DNA of 34,763 nucleotides from Blautia sp. (GCA_022777285.1 JALFGN010000136.1:1-34763), one strand, 5' to 3'. Positions 1 through 7,363 are shown, counted from the first letter of the stretch. Program-made: numbers and translations. Notes: generated from the letters alone by a model not told the origin.

Positions 1-578
1 CCCTTGTCCAGCCACCAGTTGATGTTTTTGTATATTTCTTCTCTTACAGCAGGATTTTCCCAGTTCAGATCCGGCTGTTTCTTGTGGAATACATGCATAT
101 ACTGTTTCTCCGGATGTCCTGGGAGTGGTTCCCATACAGGACCGCCGAAGTAGCTTCTCCAGTTACAAGGCATTTCTCCTTCTTTTCTGTCTTCGATATA
201 GAAGAAATTACCGTATTCGCCATCCGGATCCTGGCAGGCTTTCTCGAACCATTCGTGCTCATCGGAACAATGATTTACAACCAGATCCATCAGAATATAC
301 ATATCCCGTTTCTGTGCTTCTTTCAGCAGCGTATCCATATCTTCCAGAGTACCAAAGCAGGGATCAATGTTATAATAATCAGAGATATCGTAGCCCTGAT
401 CTGCGAATGGAGATGGATAGATAGGAGAAATCCATACAATATCTACACCAAGATCTTTCAGATAATCCAGCTTGCTGGTAATTCCGGGAAGATCTCCGAT
501 GCCGTCTCCGTTTGAATCATAAAAGCTCTTCGGGTAAATCTGATAAGCAACTTTTCCATGCCACCATTTTCTTTCCAT
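1..578 (-). CDS. GH13 alpha-glucosidase (oligo-1,6-glucosidase-like), N-terminal part, cut by window edge
   Basis: The minus strand reads open from an ATG at 578-576 to the window edge, about 192 residues with no stop. The start is supported by AGGAGG at 588-593, 9 nt upstream. The protein begins MERKWWHGKVAYQIYPKSF, the typical start of GH13 oligo-1,6-glucosidases, dextran glucosidases and trehalose-6-phosphate hydrolases. A calcium-loop-like DSNGDGIGD (about residues 21-29), WISPIYPSP (about 49-57) and GH13 conserved region I MDLVVNHCS (about 97-105) are all visible. The catalytic Asp/Glu/Asp lie in the part outside the window. The family hydrolyses alpha-1,6 or alpha-1,4 glucosidic links in short oligosaccharides in the cytoplasm. 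The exact substrate (isomaltose, dextran oligomer, trehalose-6-P) cannot be decided. An AraC-type regulator lies directly upstream on the same strand, which fits sugar-inducible control. Confidence 0.9.
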   Translation of the reverse strand, partial: MERKWWHGKVAYQIYPKSFYDSNGDGIGDLPGITSKLDYLKDLGVDIVWISPIYPSPFADQGYDISDYYNIDPCFGTLEDMDTLLKEAQKRDMYILMDLVVNHCSDEHEWFEKACQDPDGEYGNFFYIEDRKEGEMPCNWRSYFGGPVWEPLPGHPEKQYMHVFHKKQPDLNWENPAVREEIYKNINWWLDK

Positions 579-631
579 TTATATTGTCCTCCTGTGAATA
601 ATAATTTTCGTTCCTTATGCGGATAAGCAAT

Positions 632-660
632 ATTATAATGACGAGAAATGATTTTGTCCT
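632..660 (-). promoter_or_regulatory. Promoter of the GH13 glucosidase
   Basis: On the minus strand, AGGACA (655-660) and a perfect TATAAT (632-637) are 17 bp apart, about 55 nt ahead of the glucosidase start. The -35 matches TTGACA at only four of six positions, which fits a promoter needing an activator such as the neighbouring AraC-type protein. No catabolite-response (cre) element was recognised. Confidence 0.6.
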
Positions 661-684
661 ACGAATATTTGATGAAAAAATACG

Positions 685-1620
685 TTATTTTGACTTCTGG
701 GAAGATAAGAAATTTTTTCTGTACTGAAGAGGCGTAATGCCTGTCTTCTTTCGGAACTCTTTCAGGAAGTTTCCCAGGTTATTAAAACCGCAGTCCAGGC
801 AAATATTCATGACAGGCAGCTGGGTATCCTGCAGCATAGTAATGGCCCGGCTGATGCGATATTCATTGATATAAGTAACCGGTGTTTTTCCGATGATTTT
901 TTTGAAAAAACGGCAGAAATACTGTTCATTCATGTTAGCTTGTTTTGCCAGATCTCCGATATAGAATTTTTCCTGATAATGTTCGTGAATAAAAGCAAGA
1001 GCGTTTTTAATAATATTTACGCGGTAATCATCGGTATGTTCTTCGGAGGACAGAAGAGAAAAACGCTCCAGATGTCCCAGAATCTTAAGAAGATCTGCAC
1101 GGATAAAAAGCTGGGAGGCAAGATCCTCGATAATCGTCTGATCTTCATTGGGACGGGAAAATCCTTTCTGATAAAATACATTGACGATTTCCAGATACTC
1201 TTTTTTCAGGCTTCGGAAAACCGGATGCTCCGGAAATACACAGCGGGGGAAATACAGCTCTCCCTTCAGCATAGGCTGCAGAATTCGACTCTGTGCAGTA
1301 TCGTAATAATCAAAACTCAGAATTCTGGGATGGAAGAGAACTGCGGATTCTTTGCATAGAGAATGGACAATAATGGAGTGCAGTTCTCCGGGATTAATAA
1401 AATAAAAGCATTCTCTGTCAATGGAATATGTTTCCATATTGACGATCAGTTCGAATTGGCCTTCCATAAAGTAAAGAATCTCCATTTCGTCATGCCAGTG
1501 ATGCTTGGCTCCGGGCCAGCAGGGGTTATCATAAGTCTCGTATAAACCACAGGGAAAAGAAAAAGAACCATGATCTCTTTGTTCTTTCAGATTTGTTTTT
1601 GAATGTTCGGATATATCCAT
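685..1620 (-). CDS. AraC-family transcriptional regulator
   Basis: A 311-residue protein with the two-part layout of sugar-responsive AraC regulators. The N-terminal half (about 1-170) looks like a cupin-type effector domain: it contains HHWHDEMEILYF near residues 40-51 and GELHSIIVHS around 77-86. The C-terminal ~100 residues form the double helix-turn-helix; IGDLAKQANMNEQYFCRFFK and the second helix region with CGFNNLGNFLKEFRK are clear. It binds DNA in the cytoplasm and probably activates the glucosidase gene 106 bp downstream on the same strand. That pairing is inferred from position. The start ATG (1620-1618) is preceded by a modest GGCAGGG site. The inducer cannot be named from sequence. 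Confidence 0.93.
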   Translation of the reverse strand: MDISEHSKTNLKEQRDHGSFSFPCGLYETYDNPCWPGAKHHWHDEMEILYFMEGQFELIVNMETYSIDRECFYFINPGELHSIIVHSLCKESAVLFHPRILSFDYYDTAQSRILQPMLKGELYFPRCVFPEHPVFRSLKKEYLEIVNVFYQKGFSRPNEDQTIIEDLASQLFIRADLLKILGHLERFSLLSSEEHTDDYRVNIIKNALAFIHEHYQEKFYIGDLAKQANMNEQYFCRFFKKIIGKTPVTYINEYRISRAITMLQDTQLPVMNICLDCGFNNLGNFLKEFRKKTGITPLQYRKNFLSSQKSK

Positions 1621-1665
1621 GAAAATCCCTGCCTTTCTTGTTTGTCATAATTGTTCTATTTGAAA

Positions 1666-1694
1666 AGTATAGCACAGAAAAAAAAGAGGAGCAA
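1666..1694 (-). promoter_or_regulatory. Putative promoter of the AraC-type gene
   Basis: On the minus strand TTGCTC (1689-1694) and TATACT (1666-1671) are separated by 17 bp, 46 nt ahead of the regulator start. It lies back to back with the tRNA promoter at 1706-1734. The -35 is weak. Confidence 0.4.
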
Positions 1695-1705
1695 GCATCC
1701 CTATA

Positions 1706-1734
1706 TTGACACAGGTATAAAAAAGGACTATACT
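1706..1734 (+). promoter_or_regulatory. Strong promoter of initiator tRNA gene
   Basis: A perfect TTGACA (1706-1711), a 17-bp spacer and TATACT (1729-1734) lie 20 bp ahead of the mature tRNA 5' end. This is as expected for a highly expressed stable RNA. Confidence 0.85.
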
Positions 1735-1754
1735 GAATACAATAAAGAAAACGG

Positions 1755-1828
1755 CGCGGGGTGGAGCAGTCTGGAAGCTCGTCGGGCTCATAACCCGAAG
1801 GTCACAGGTTCAAATCCTGTCCCCGCTA
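1755..1828 (+). tRNA. Initiator tRNA-fMet (CAU)
   Basis: A full cloverleaf can be drawn: acceptor stem 1755-1761 with 1821-1827, D stem GAGC/GCTC, anticodon stem TCGGG/CCCGA around the loop CTCATAA (anticodon CAT), T stem ACAGG/CCTGT with loop TTCAAAT, and discriminator A1828. Three features mark it as the initiator rather than the elongator: no Watson-Crick pair at 1-72, the A11:U24 pair in the D stem, and three consecutive G:C pairs next to the anticodon loop. The 3' CCA is not encoded and must be added. Position 1-72 is C·U here instead of the textbook C·A. A dedicated promoter and terminator make it a single-gene transcript. Confidence 0.97.
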
Positions 1829-1840
1829 TTTTAGAAGAAG

Positions 1841-1866
1841 GAAAGCCAGTGGGCTTTCTTTTTTTT
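1841..1866 (+). terminator. Rho-independent terminator of tRNA-fMet
   Basis: Seven-bp stem GAAAGCC (1841-1847) / GGCTTTC (1852-1858) with loop AGTG, followed by eight T (1859-1866). Confidence 0.9.
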
Positions 1867-1877
1867 ACTTCCTGTGA

Positions 1878-1883
1878 TAAAAT
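1878..1883 (+). promoter_or_regulatory. Putative extended -10 promoter of srtB operon
   Basis: TGA-TAAAAT (TGn at 1875-1877, hexamer 1878-1883) lies right after the tRNA terminator and 75 nt ahead of srtB. No good -35 is present at 17 bp, so this is an extended -10 type guess. Confidence 0.35.
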
Positions 1884-1957
1884 GATGCCAGGAACAGGAA
1901 ACACGTAAGTGCGGAGAAATCCGAGAACATCAAGGGGTTCAGAAGCAGAGGAAAATT

Positions 1958-2767
1958 ATGAGTAAAAAAAGAAAAAAGAACAAACGGACATTTGGGGATG
2001 TTGTGAGAGACCTTCTCCTGCTGATCGCGATTGTGGTATTTCTGTTTTCTTCCTATCAGCTTTATAAAATTTATAGGGTTTATAAAGAAGGACAGGAAGA
2101 ATACGATAAAATCAGAGAATATGTAACAGAACCGGAGGAAGAGGAGACGGGGACGGAAGGGGAAGCGGAAGTGCCCAAGGAGGAAAGCAAAGAGCTTCCC
2201 AAGGGGCCGCAAATTGATTTTGAAGGGCTGAAGAAGATCAATCCGGATGTGATCGGGTGGCTGCAGATCGAAACATTGGATATCAGCTATCCGATTGTGA
2301 AGGGAACGGATAATGAGCATTATCTGCACTACACATTTGAAGGGCAAAAAAATGCAGTGGGTGCGATTTTCATAGATTATACAAACAGCAGTAATTTTGA
2401 AGACTGCAATACAATCATCTATGGGCATAACATGAAAGACGGATCCATGTTTGGTACGTTCCGGAAACTGCATGAGAAAGAAAATTTCACCAGCCCTTAT
2501 GTCTGGATCTGTACACCGGAATATACCTGGCGGTATGAGATTTTTTCTGTACACACTACATCGGCGTCTGGTGATACTTATACGTTATTCTCGAATGCAG
2601 ACCAGGAGTTTGCACAGTATCTGGAAGAAATGAAAGCAGCTTCCGAGTTGACACTGGATGCAGTGCCTTCTGTGGAAGATAAAGTGATAACCATGTCTAC
2701 CTGTACAGGGGACAGCAGCACACGTTTTGTAATTCAGGCGAAGCGCCTGCCGGAGGTGTATGAGTAA
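1958..2767 (+). CDS. srtB: Class B sortase
   Basis: A 269-residue membrane-anchored transpeptidase. A basic N terminus is followed by one membrane segment (about 18-36), a charged stalk with an acidic linker (about 45-85) and the sortase barrel. All three catalytic residues are visible: His157 in IIYGHNM, Cys249 in TMSTC and Arg256 in SSTRFVI. The GHNM context, the TxSTC motif and the long loop with a helix between His and Cys point to class B. It cleaves a sorting signal on secreted proteins and joins them to peptidoglycan on the outer face of the membrane. No LPxTG- or NPxTG-type substrate is seen in this window, so the substrate is unknown. The start has AGAGGA about 8 nt upstream. The stop overlaps the start of the sirtuin gene (TAATG). 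Confidence 0.93.
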   Translation: MSKKRKKNKRTFGDVVRDLLLLIAIVVFLFSSYQLYKIYRVYKEGQEEYDKIREYVTEPEEEETGTEGEAEVPKEESKELPKGPQIDFEGLKKINPDVIGWLQIETLDISYPIVKGTDNEHYLHYTFEGQKNAVGAIFIDYTNSSNFEDCNTIIYGHNMKDGSMFGTFRKLHEKENFTSPYVWICTPEYTWRYEIFSVHTTSASGDTYTLFSNADQEFAQYLEEMKAASELTLDAVPSVEDKVITMSTCTGDSSTRFVIQAKRLPEVYE

Positions 2768-3489
2768 TGAAGGAAATTGAAAAACTGCAGAAAATTATTT
2801 CGGAGCATGACAAGATTGTGTTTTTTGGAGGAGCCGGTGTTTCCACAGAAAGCGGAATCCCTGATTTTCGAAGTGTGGATGGCTTATATCATCAACAATG
2901 GGATTATCCTCCGGAAACGATTTTAAGTCACAGCTTTTTTATGAGAAAGCCGGAGGAATTCTATCGTTTTTATAAAGCGAAGATGCTCTGTGAAGGAGCA
3001 AAACCAAATGAAGCGCATAAAAAACTGGCGGAGATGGAAGCAGCAGGAAAACTCCGTGCAGTGATTACTCAGAATATTGATAATCTTCATCAGATGGCAG
3101 GCAGCAAGAAGGTATATGAGCTTCATGGAAGCGTTTATCGAAATTATTGTATGAAATGTCACAGCTTTTACGACTTTGCTTATATGAAAGCGGCAGAGGG
3201 TGTGCCAAAATGTGAAAAATGCGGAGGCATGATCAAACCGGATGTGGTGCTTTATGAGGAAGGGCTGGATGATACTGTGATCCGTGGTGCAGTACGGGCC
3301 ATTGAGGAAGCGCAGGTTCTGATCATAGGAGGAACTTCTCTGGCTGTTTATCCTGCCGCTTCGCTGATTGATTCTTTCAAGGGCGAATATCTGGTTGTGA
3401 TCAATCGGGATCCTACGCCAAGAGACCGTATGGCAGATCTGGTCATCAATGATTCCATCGGTAAGGTGTTTTCCAGGATTACGCTGTAA
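2767..3489 (+). CDS. cobB: NAD-dependent protein deacylase, sirtuin (SIR2/CobB family)
   Basis: A 240-residue cytoplasmic enzyme that removes acyl groups from lysines using NAD+, releasing nicotinamide and O-acyl-ADP-ribose. Visible motifs are the NAD loop GAGVSTESGIPDFRS (22-36), TQNIDNLH (101-108), catalytic His120 in ELHGS, and a structural zinc site Cys128/Cys131 (CMKC) and Cys149/Cys152 (CEKC). GGTSLAVYPA later closes the Rossmann part. Length and motifs are complete. The ATG overlaps the srtB stop by 1 nt, with GGAGG at 2753-2757 inside srtB, so the two genes are probably translationally coupled. A metabolic link between a sortase and a sirtuin is not obvious; co-transcription may be housekeeping. 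Confidence 0.95.
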   Translation: MKEIEKLQKIISEHDKIVFFGGAGVSTESGIPDFRSVDGLYHQQWDYPPETILSHSFFMRKPEEFYRFYKAKMLCEGAKPNEAHKKLAEMEAAGKLRAVITQNIDNLHQMAGSKKVYELHGSVYRNYCMKCHSFYDFAYMKAAEGVPKCEKCGGMIKPDVVLYEEGLDDTVIRGAVRAIEEAQVLIIGGTSLAVYPAASLIDSFKGEYLVVINRDPTPRDRMADLVINDSIGKVFSRITL

Positions 3490-3516
3490 GAACAGATAAC
3501 GAGAAAGGGACAGATT

Positions 3517-3705
3517 ATGACGTATCAATATGAAGTAGGCGATATTGTAAAATTAAAAAAACAACACCCATGCGGCAGCAATGAATGGGAGATTCTTCGC
3601 GTGGGGGCAGATTTCAGACTGAAATGCACCGGCTGCGGTCACCATATTATGCTTGCAAGAAAACTGGTGGAAAAAAACACCAGAGATTTGAAAAAAAAGG
3701 CTTGA
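3517..3705 (+). CDS. DUF951 family small protein (YyzM-like)
   Basis: A 62-residue protein matching the DUF951 pattern: YEVGDIVKLKKQHPCGSNEW, then a short beta-rich core and the pair KCTGCGHHIM, which carries CxxC plus two histidines and could bind a metal. The family has no assigned function. In Bacillus the homologue yyzM also lies a short way upstream of rpsF, so the placement here is conserved. It follows the sirtuin by 27 nt, and GAGAAAGGGA precedes its ATG. The -35 of the rpsF promoter overlaps its stop codon. Confidence 0.85.
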   Translation: MTYQYEVGDIVKLKKQHPCGSNEWEILRVGADFRLKCTGCGHHIMLARKLVEKNTRDLKKKA

Positions 3706-3730
3706 TTATTTTAGAAACTTATGCTAGAAT
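3702..3730 (+). promoter_or_regulatory. Promoter of rpsF-ssb-rpsR
   Basis: TTGATT (3702-3707), a 17-bp spacer ending in TGC (extended -10) and TAGAAT (3725-3730). The -35 overlaps the stop codon of the DUF951 gene. The predicted transcript has a leader of about 70 nt before rpsF. Confidence 0.75.
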
Positions 3731-3756
3731 AAATCCTCGTGATATATGATTATCCT

Positions 3757-3772
3757 TGCTCTCTGAAGAGCA
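3757..3772 (+). promoter_or_regulatory. Small hairpin in rpsF leader
   Basis: TGCTCT (3757-3762) and AGAGCA (3767-3772) form a 6-bp stem with loop CTGA in the rpsF 5' leader. In many bacteria the S6:S18 complex represses its own operon through an rpsF leader structure. I cannot match this hairpin to that motif with confidence. Confidence 0.35.
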
Positions 3773-3806
3773 GAGGGCCAAAAGACCAAAAGGAGGTACA
3801 ACAAGC

Positions 3807-4094
3807 ATGAACAAGTATGAATTAGCATTAGTCGTTAATGCGAAAATCGAAGATGAAGCTCGTGCAGCAGTAGTGGAAAAAGCAAAAGGCTACATCACCC
3901 GTTACAACGGAAACATTACAGAAGTTGAAGAATGGGGCAAAAAAAGATTAGCTTATGAAATCCAGAAAATGCGCGAAGGTTACTACTACTTCATCCAGTT
4001 CGAAGCAGATGCAGCATGCCCTGCAGAAGTAGAACGCCACGTTCGTATTATGGACAATGTATTAAGATATTTAGTTGTAAGAAAAGACGCTTAA
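3807..4094 (+). CDS. rpsF: 30S ribosomal protein S6
   Basis: A 95-residue protein starting MNKYELALVVNAK, a normal S6 length and fold; EEWGKKRLAYEIQK and a conserved C-terminal RHVRIMDNVLRYLVV are visible. S6 binds S18 on the platform of the small subunit. The ATG at 3807 is chosen over an in-frame ATG at 3756 because AGGAGG (3791-3796) lies 10 nt before it and homologues start here. It is the first gene of rpsF-ssb-rpsR, the standard Firmicute order that couples ribosome and single-strand-DNA-binding protein supply. Confidence 0.97.
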   Translation: MNKYELALVVNAKIEDEARAAVVEKAKGYITRYNGNITEVEEWGKKRLAYEIQKMREGYYYFIQFEADAACPAEVERHVRIMDNVLRYLVVRKDA

Positions 4095-4106
4095 TTCTTT
4101 CTTAGA

Positions 4107-4164
4107 GCACAATTTGCGAATCCCCTTAGAATTATAGGCGTTTATAATTCCCGATTCTATGTGC
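4107..4164 (+). promoter_or_regulatory. Long imperfect hairpin between rpsF and ssb
   Basis: Three nested stems share one axis: GCACA (4107-4111)/TGTGC (4160-4164), GAATC (4118-4122)/GATTC (4153-4157) and GAATTATA (4129-4136)/TATAATTC (4143-4150), with loop GGCGTT. Internal loops separate the stems, and the inner one carries CC next to G on its 3' side. No T-run follows, so it is not an intrinsic terminator. It ends 14 nt before the ssb ribosome-binding site. It could be an RNA processing site or a protein-binding element. Confidence 0.6.
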
Positions 4165-4190
4165 AGAATAAAAATGTTGAGGTGAACCGT

Positions 4191-4637
4191 ATGAACAAAG
4201 TAATTTTAATGGGACGTTTGACAAGAGACCCGGAGGTAAGATATTCCGCTGGTGAAAACTCTATGGCTATTGCCAGATATACACTGGCTGTTGACCGCCG
4301 TTTCAAAAGAGACGGGGAAGCAACTGCAGACTTTATCGGCTGCGTTGCATTTGGGAGACAGGCAGAATTTGCAGAAAAATATTTCCGTCAGGGAATCCGC
4401 ATTACCGTTTGCGGAAGGATCCAGACTGGCAGCTATACCAATAAAGATGGTGTGCGTGTGTATACTACCGATGTAGTAGTAGAGGAACAGGAATTTGCAG
4501 AAAGCAAAGCAGTCAGTGACAGTCATGTGGCTCAGGCTTCCCGTCAGAGTATGCCGTCACCGGCTCCAGCAGCTGCATCAGCAGATGGATTCATGAATAT
4601 TCCGGACGGAATTGACGAAGAATTACCGTTTAATTAA
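4191..4637 (+). CDS. ssb: Single-stranded DNA-binding protein
   Basis: A 148-residue OB-fold protein that coats single-stranded DNA at forks and repair sites and recruits partner enzymes. It starts MNKVILMGRLTRDPEVRY and contains the typical FIGCVAFGRQAEFAEKYF and ITVCGRIQTGSY. The OB fold covers about 1-105, followed by a flexible Ser/Ala/Pro-rich linker and an acidic tip. The tip reads DEELPFN: the usual SSB ends on Phe (DDDIPF-type), so there is one extra Asn. ATG 4191 is preceded by GAGGTGA (4179-4185); an in-frame ATG at 4161 lies inside the upstream hairpin and has no ribosome-binding site. Confidence 0.96.
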   Translation: MNKVILMGRLTRDPEVRYSAGENSMAIARYTLAVDRRFKRDGEATADFIGCVAFGRQAEFAEKYFRQGIRITVCGRIQTGSYTNKDGVRVYTTDVVVEEQEFAESKAVSDSHVAQASRQSMPSPAPAAASADGFMNIPDGIDEELPFN

Positions 4638-4667
4638 GAAACGGAATATATCAGGAGGTAAAAAATC

Positions 4668-4931
4668 ATGGCTTTCGAAAAAGGTAACAGACCAGATTCT
4701 CCAATGAAGAGAAGAGGCGGACGCAGAAGAAAAAAAGTTTGTGTATTCTGTGGTAAAGAAAATAATGAAATCAGCTACAAAGATGCAAATAAATTGAAAA
4801 GATATGTCTCTGAAAGAGGAAAAATTCTTCCAAGAAGAATCACAGGAAACTGTGCAAAACATCAGAGAGCTCTTACTGTAGAGATCAAAAGAGCAAGACA
4901 TATGGCTATTATGCCATATGTACAGGACTAA
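4668..4931 (+). CDS. rpsR: 30S ribosomal protein S18
   Basis: An 87-residue basic protein with the S18 core (IDEx-like [19 protein letters not shown] and [16 protein letters not shown]). The N-terminal extension holds CVFC, which together with the CAKH cysteine suggests the zinc-binding form of S18 rather than the cysteine-free form. It binds S6 on the 30S platform. A strong AGGAGG lies 9 nt upstream. It is the last gene of the operon; the terminator begins 14 nt after the stop. Confidence 0.97.
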   Translation: MAFEKGNRPDSPMKRRGGRRRKKVCVFCGKENNEISYKDANKLKRYVSERGKILPRRITGNCAKHQRALTVEIKRARHMAIMPYVQD

Positions 4932-4944
4932 TCAGGACTGTCAG

Positions 4945-4977
4945 GCCGTCACGTTATGTGGCGGCTTTCTTTTATTT
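4945..4977 (+). terminator. Terminator of rpsF-ssb-rpsR
   Basis: Eight-bp stem GCCGTCAC (4945-4952) / GTGGCGGC (4958-4965) with one G·U pair and loop GTTAT, followed by a T-rich run to 4977. Confidence 0.88.
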
Positions 4978-4988
4978 GTGAACCATGC

Positions 4989-4994
4989 TATAAT
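4989..4994 (+). promoter_or_regulatory. Extended -10 promoter of the first two-component system
   Basis: TGC-TATAAT: perfect -10 at 4989-4994 with a TGn extension, 46 nt ahead of the response regulator. The -35 position (TTTCTT at 4966-4971, spacer 17) falls in the T-tract of the preceding terminator and is poor. Confidence 0.55.
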
Positions 4995-5040
4995 AATTCA
5001 GAAACAGATAATAGCAGATAATGAAAGAAAAGGAAATAGA

Positions 5041-5742
5041 ATGAGTTATAATATTTTAGTAGCAGAAGATGAACAGGAGATAGCCGGAATTCTGAGACTG
5101 TATCTGGAAAAGGAAGGTTATCAGGTCTTTTGGGCAAGAGATGGAATGGAAGCTCTGGAGTGGATGGAAAAGGAAGCAATCAGCATGGCTGTACTGGACA
5201 TTATGATGCCAAGAATGGATGGGTATGAATTGCTTGGCCGGATTCGTGAAATCAGTAACATGCCGATTTTGATTTTATCTGCACGGGGACAGAGCGATGA
5301 TAAAATTCTGGGATTGAATCTGGGAGCGGATGATTATCTGGCAAAACCCTTTGATCCACTGGAGGTTGTGGCACGGGTGAATTCAGGGATTCGGAGATTT
5401 TATCGACTGAGTGGGAAACCGCCGGAGGATGAGCAGAGTCATATTTTAAAGGTGGGAGATCTGGAGCTGGATACCCAGACACTCATTTTGAAGAAAAGAG
5501 ACAAAGAAGTCCTGCTGACACCAATGGAATATAAGATACTGGCAATGTTTATGAAAAATCCCGGTACGATTTATACGAAAGTGCAGATTTATGAGAATAT
5601 AAGCGGCGAATATTTTGAGAGTGATGATAATACAATCATGGTACATATTTCCAATCTCAGAGACAAAATTGAGGATAATCCAAAGGATCCCTGTTATATC
5701 AAAACCATCAGAGGAGTAGGATACAAAATTGAAAACCGATAA
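5041..5742 (+). CDS. OmpR-family response regulator
   Basis: A 233-residue two-domain regulator. The receiver domain (1-118) has the acidic pocket AEDE (8-11), phospho-acceptor Asp53 in LDIMMPRMDG, and Lys102 in LAKPFDP. The winged-helix DNA-binding domain (about 135-232) ends with VHISNLRDKIEDNP and YIKTIRGVGYKIE. The best overall resemblance is to VanR-like regulators. ATG 5041 is preferred because AAAGGAAA precedes it and the sequence upstream is terminator and promoter. The kinase gene overlaps its 3' end by 14 nt, so this is a cognate pair. The regulated genes are unknown. Confidence 0.94.
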   Translation: MSYNILVAEDEQEIAGILRLYLEKEGYQVFWARDGMEALEWMEKEAISMAVLDIMMPRMDGYELLGRIREISNMPILILSARGQSDDKILGLNLGADDYLAKPFDPLEVVARVNSGIRRFYRLSGKPPEDEQSHILKVGDLELDTQTLILKKRDKEVLLTPMEYKILAMFMKNPGTIYTKVQIYENISGEYFESDDNTIMVHISNLRDKIEDNPKDPCYIKTIRGVGYKIENR

Positions 5743-7363
5743 GAGAAAAAAAGGCAGTCTTCTGTCTATGATTACCAGGAATTATCTGGGATTTTCTTTT
5801 ACTGTACTTGGATTGCTTCTTGGCTTTGGCTGGTTTGTCAATCGGGAAACGGAAAAACAATTTTATATCCCGACTCCGGAAAAACTGCAGAAATACAGGC
5901 ATTATTTGCTGGAGGGGGAATATGAAAAATTTCCGATAGAAAAATTTCTCGGGAAAAAGGGCGGATTTTCCGTACTGAACGGGGATGGAAAAGTGATTTA
6001 TTCCAGCGATGAGCAGATGCCAAAATGTTTTACCAGAAGTGAACTGTCTGTGATTGTTGAGATTGGGGAAGAAGAAAAAACAAGGGTAACCGTTTATACG
6101 GATGAAGACGGAGAAGAAACAATTCTGATTTCAAAAACAGAACATACCTGTGAAGCAGTTGAGAAAATGGAGCAATATCTTCTTTTGGATTCCGATTATA
6201 ATATATTGGTGGATTGTGTGGGAATGGATACAGACAGACTGTCAGAAAAAGAACTGCAGTATATGACCAATATGGGAAAAGAAGAGGTAGAATATAGGAA
6301 ATGGGACTTTTTAAAAGATACAGGAGAGAAGAATACCGTAGTTTTCCGGTGTCAGAAAAATGACGGGAAGAACTATGCACGGCTTACCAGATCTGCAAGA
6401 ATGCTGTGGTTTTTTGTGATTCCTGTATTTGGTCTGGTTTTTCTGATTTTTACAGTCAGCCTCAGTTACCGGGTAAGAAAGCCGCTTCTGGCATTGCGGG
6501 TTTCTATCAACCGGTTTCGGCAGGGACAGACATTGACCAATGAAAATGCAGGTCCGGATGAATTTGTGGAAATCGGAGATGATTTTGTAAGGCTTGCGCA
6601 GAGACTGGCAGAGAGTGAGAAGAGCAGGAAGAAAGCAGATGAAGACAAACAGAAAATGCTGGCGGATATTTCTCATGATCTGAAAACCCCGATTACGGTT
6701 TTACAGGGCTATGCAAAGGCCATTTGTGATGGTGTGATTCCGGAAGAAAATAAGGAACAGTATCTCAGAATTATTTGCAACAAAGCGACAGAACTGAATG
6801 AATTGATCAATACTTTTTATGAATACAGCAAACTGGAACATCCGGATTTCAGCCCGGTAAGAAAAAGACAGGATATTTGTGAGTATGCGAGAGAGTACCT
6901 GGCATCCAAATATAATGAAATTGTATTGGCAGGATTTTCTCTGGATGTACAGATTCCGGAGAAAGCCATCTTCTGTGAAATTGACGGAGGTCAGTTCAGA
7001 CGTGTGTTGGATAATATCCTGAATAATTCCATTAAACACAATAAAAAAGATACGATTTTGTTCTTTTATGTGGTGCAGGAAGGAAATACGGTATGTATCA
7101 AAATCGGAGATAATGGATTGGGAATCCCAAAAGAATTATCGGAGACGATTTTTGAACCGTTTGTCATAGGAGATGAATCAAGAAACAGCAGGCAGGGGAC
7201 AGGGCTTGGCCTTGCAATTGCAAAAAAAATTGTGGAAGCCCATAGAGGATTTATCGAACTTGCCCGCAGGCCGGATCCCGGTTTCTCTTCTGAATTTCTG
7301 ATCTGGCTTAGAATCAGTGAATCATCTGGTCAGACAGATATTGTACAAAGAGAAAATAAATGA
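5729..7363 (+). CDS. Membrane sensor histidine kinase (VanS-like)
   Basis: A 544-residue kinase, partner of the regulator just upstream. The TTG start at 5729 overlaps that gene by 14 nt, and AGGAG at 5712-5716 lies 12 nt before it; an in-frame ATG at 5768 is the alternative. Layout: TM1 about 15-36, an extracytoplasmic domain of about 185 residues, TM2 about 225-247, HAMP, then HisKA with His316 in ISHDLKTPITVL, the N box (NNSIKHNKK), and the ATP-lid motifs DNGLGIP and GTGLGLAIAKK. All catalytic motifs are intact. The sensor region has no recognised motif, so the signal is unknown. Confidence 0.93.
   Translation: MKTDKRKKGSLLSMITRNYLGFSFTVLGLLLGFGWFVNRETEKQFYIPTPEKLQKYRHYLLEGEYEKFPIEKFLGKKGGFSVLNGDGKVIYSSDEQMPKCFTRSELSVIVEIGEEEKTRVTVYTDEDGEETILISKTEHTCEAVEKMEQYLLLDSDYNILVDCVGMDTDRLSEKELQYMTNMGKEEVEYRKWDFLKDTGEKNTVVFRCQKNDGKNYARLTRSARMLWFFVIPVFGLVFLIFTVSLSYRVRKPLLALRVSINRFRQGQTLTNENAGPDEFVEIGDDFVRLAQRLAESEKSRKKADEDKQKMLADISHDLKTPITVLQGYAKAICDGVIPEENKEQYLRIICNKATELNELINTFYEYSKLEHPDFSPVRKRQDICEYAREYLASKYNEIVLAGFSLDVQIPEKAIFCEIDGGQFRRVLDNILNNSIKHNKKDTILFFYVVQEGNTVCIKIGDNGLGIPKELSETIFEPFVIGDESRNSRQGTGLGLAIAKKIVEAHRGFIELARRPDPGFSSEFLIWLRISESSGQTDIVQRENK

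Noticed and set aside
84-515. 143-residue plus-strand frame at the left edge
   Set aside because: It is antisense to the GH13 glucosidase, which has a ribosome-binding site, a family start and conserved motifs; the plus-strand frame has none.
1651-1908. 85-residue frame over the tRNA
   Set aside because: It covers the tRNA gene and its terminator, with no ribosome-binding site.
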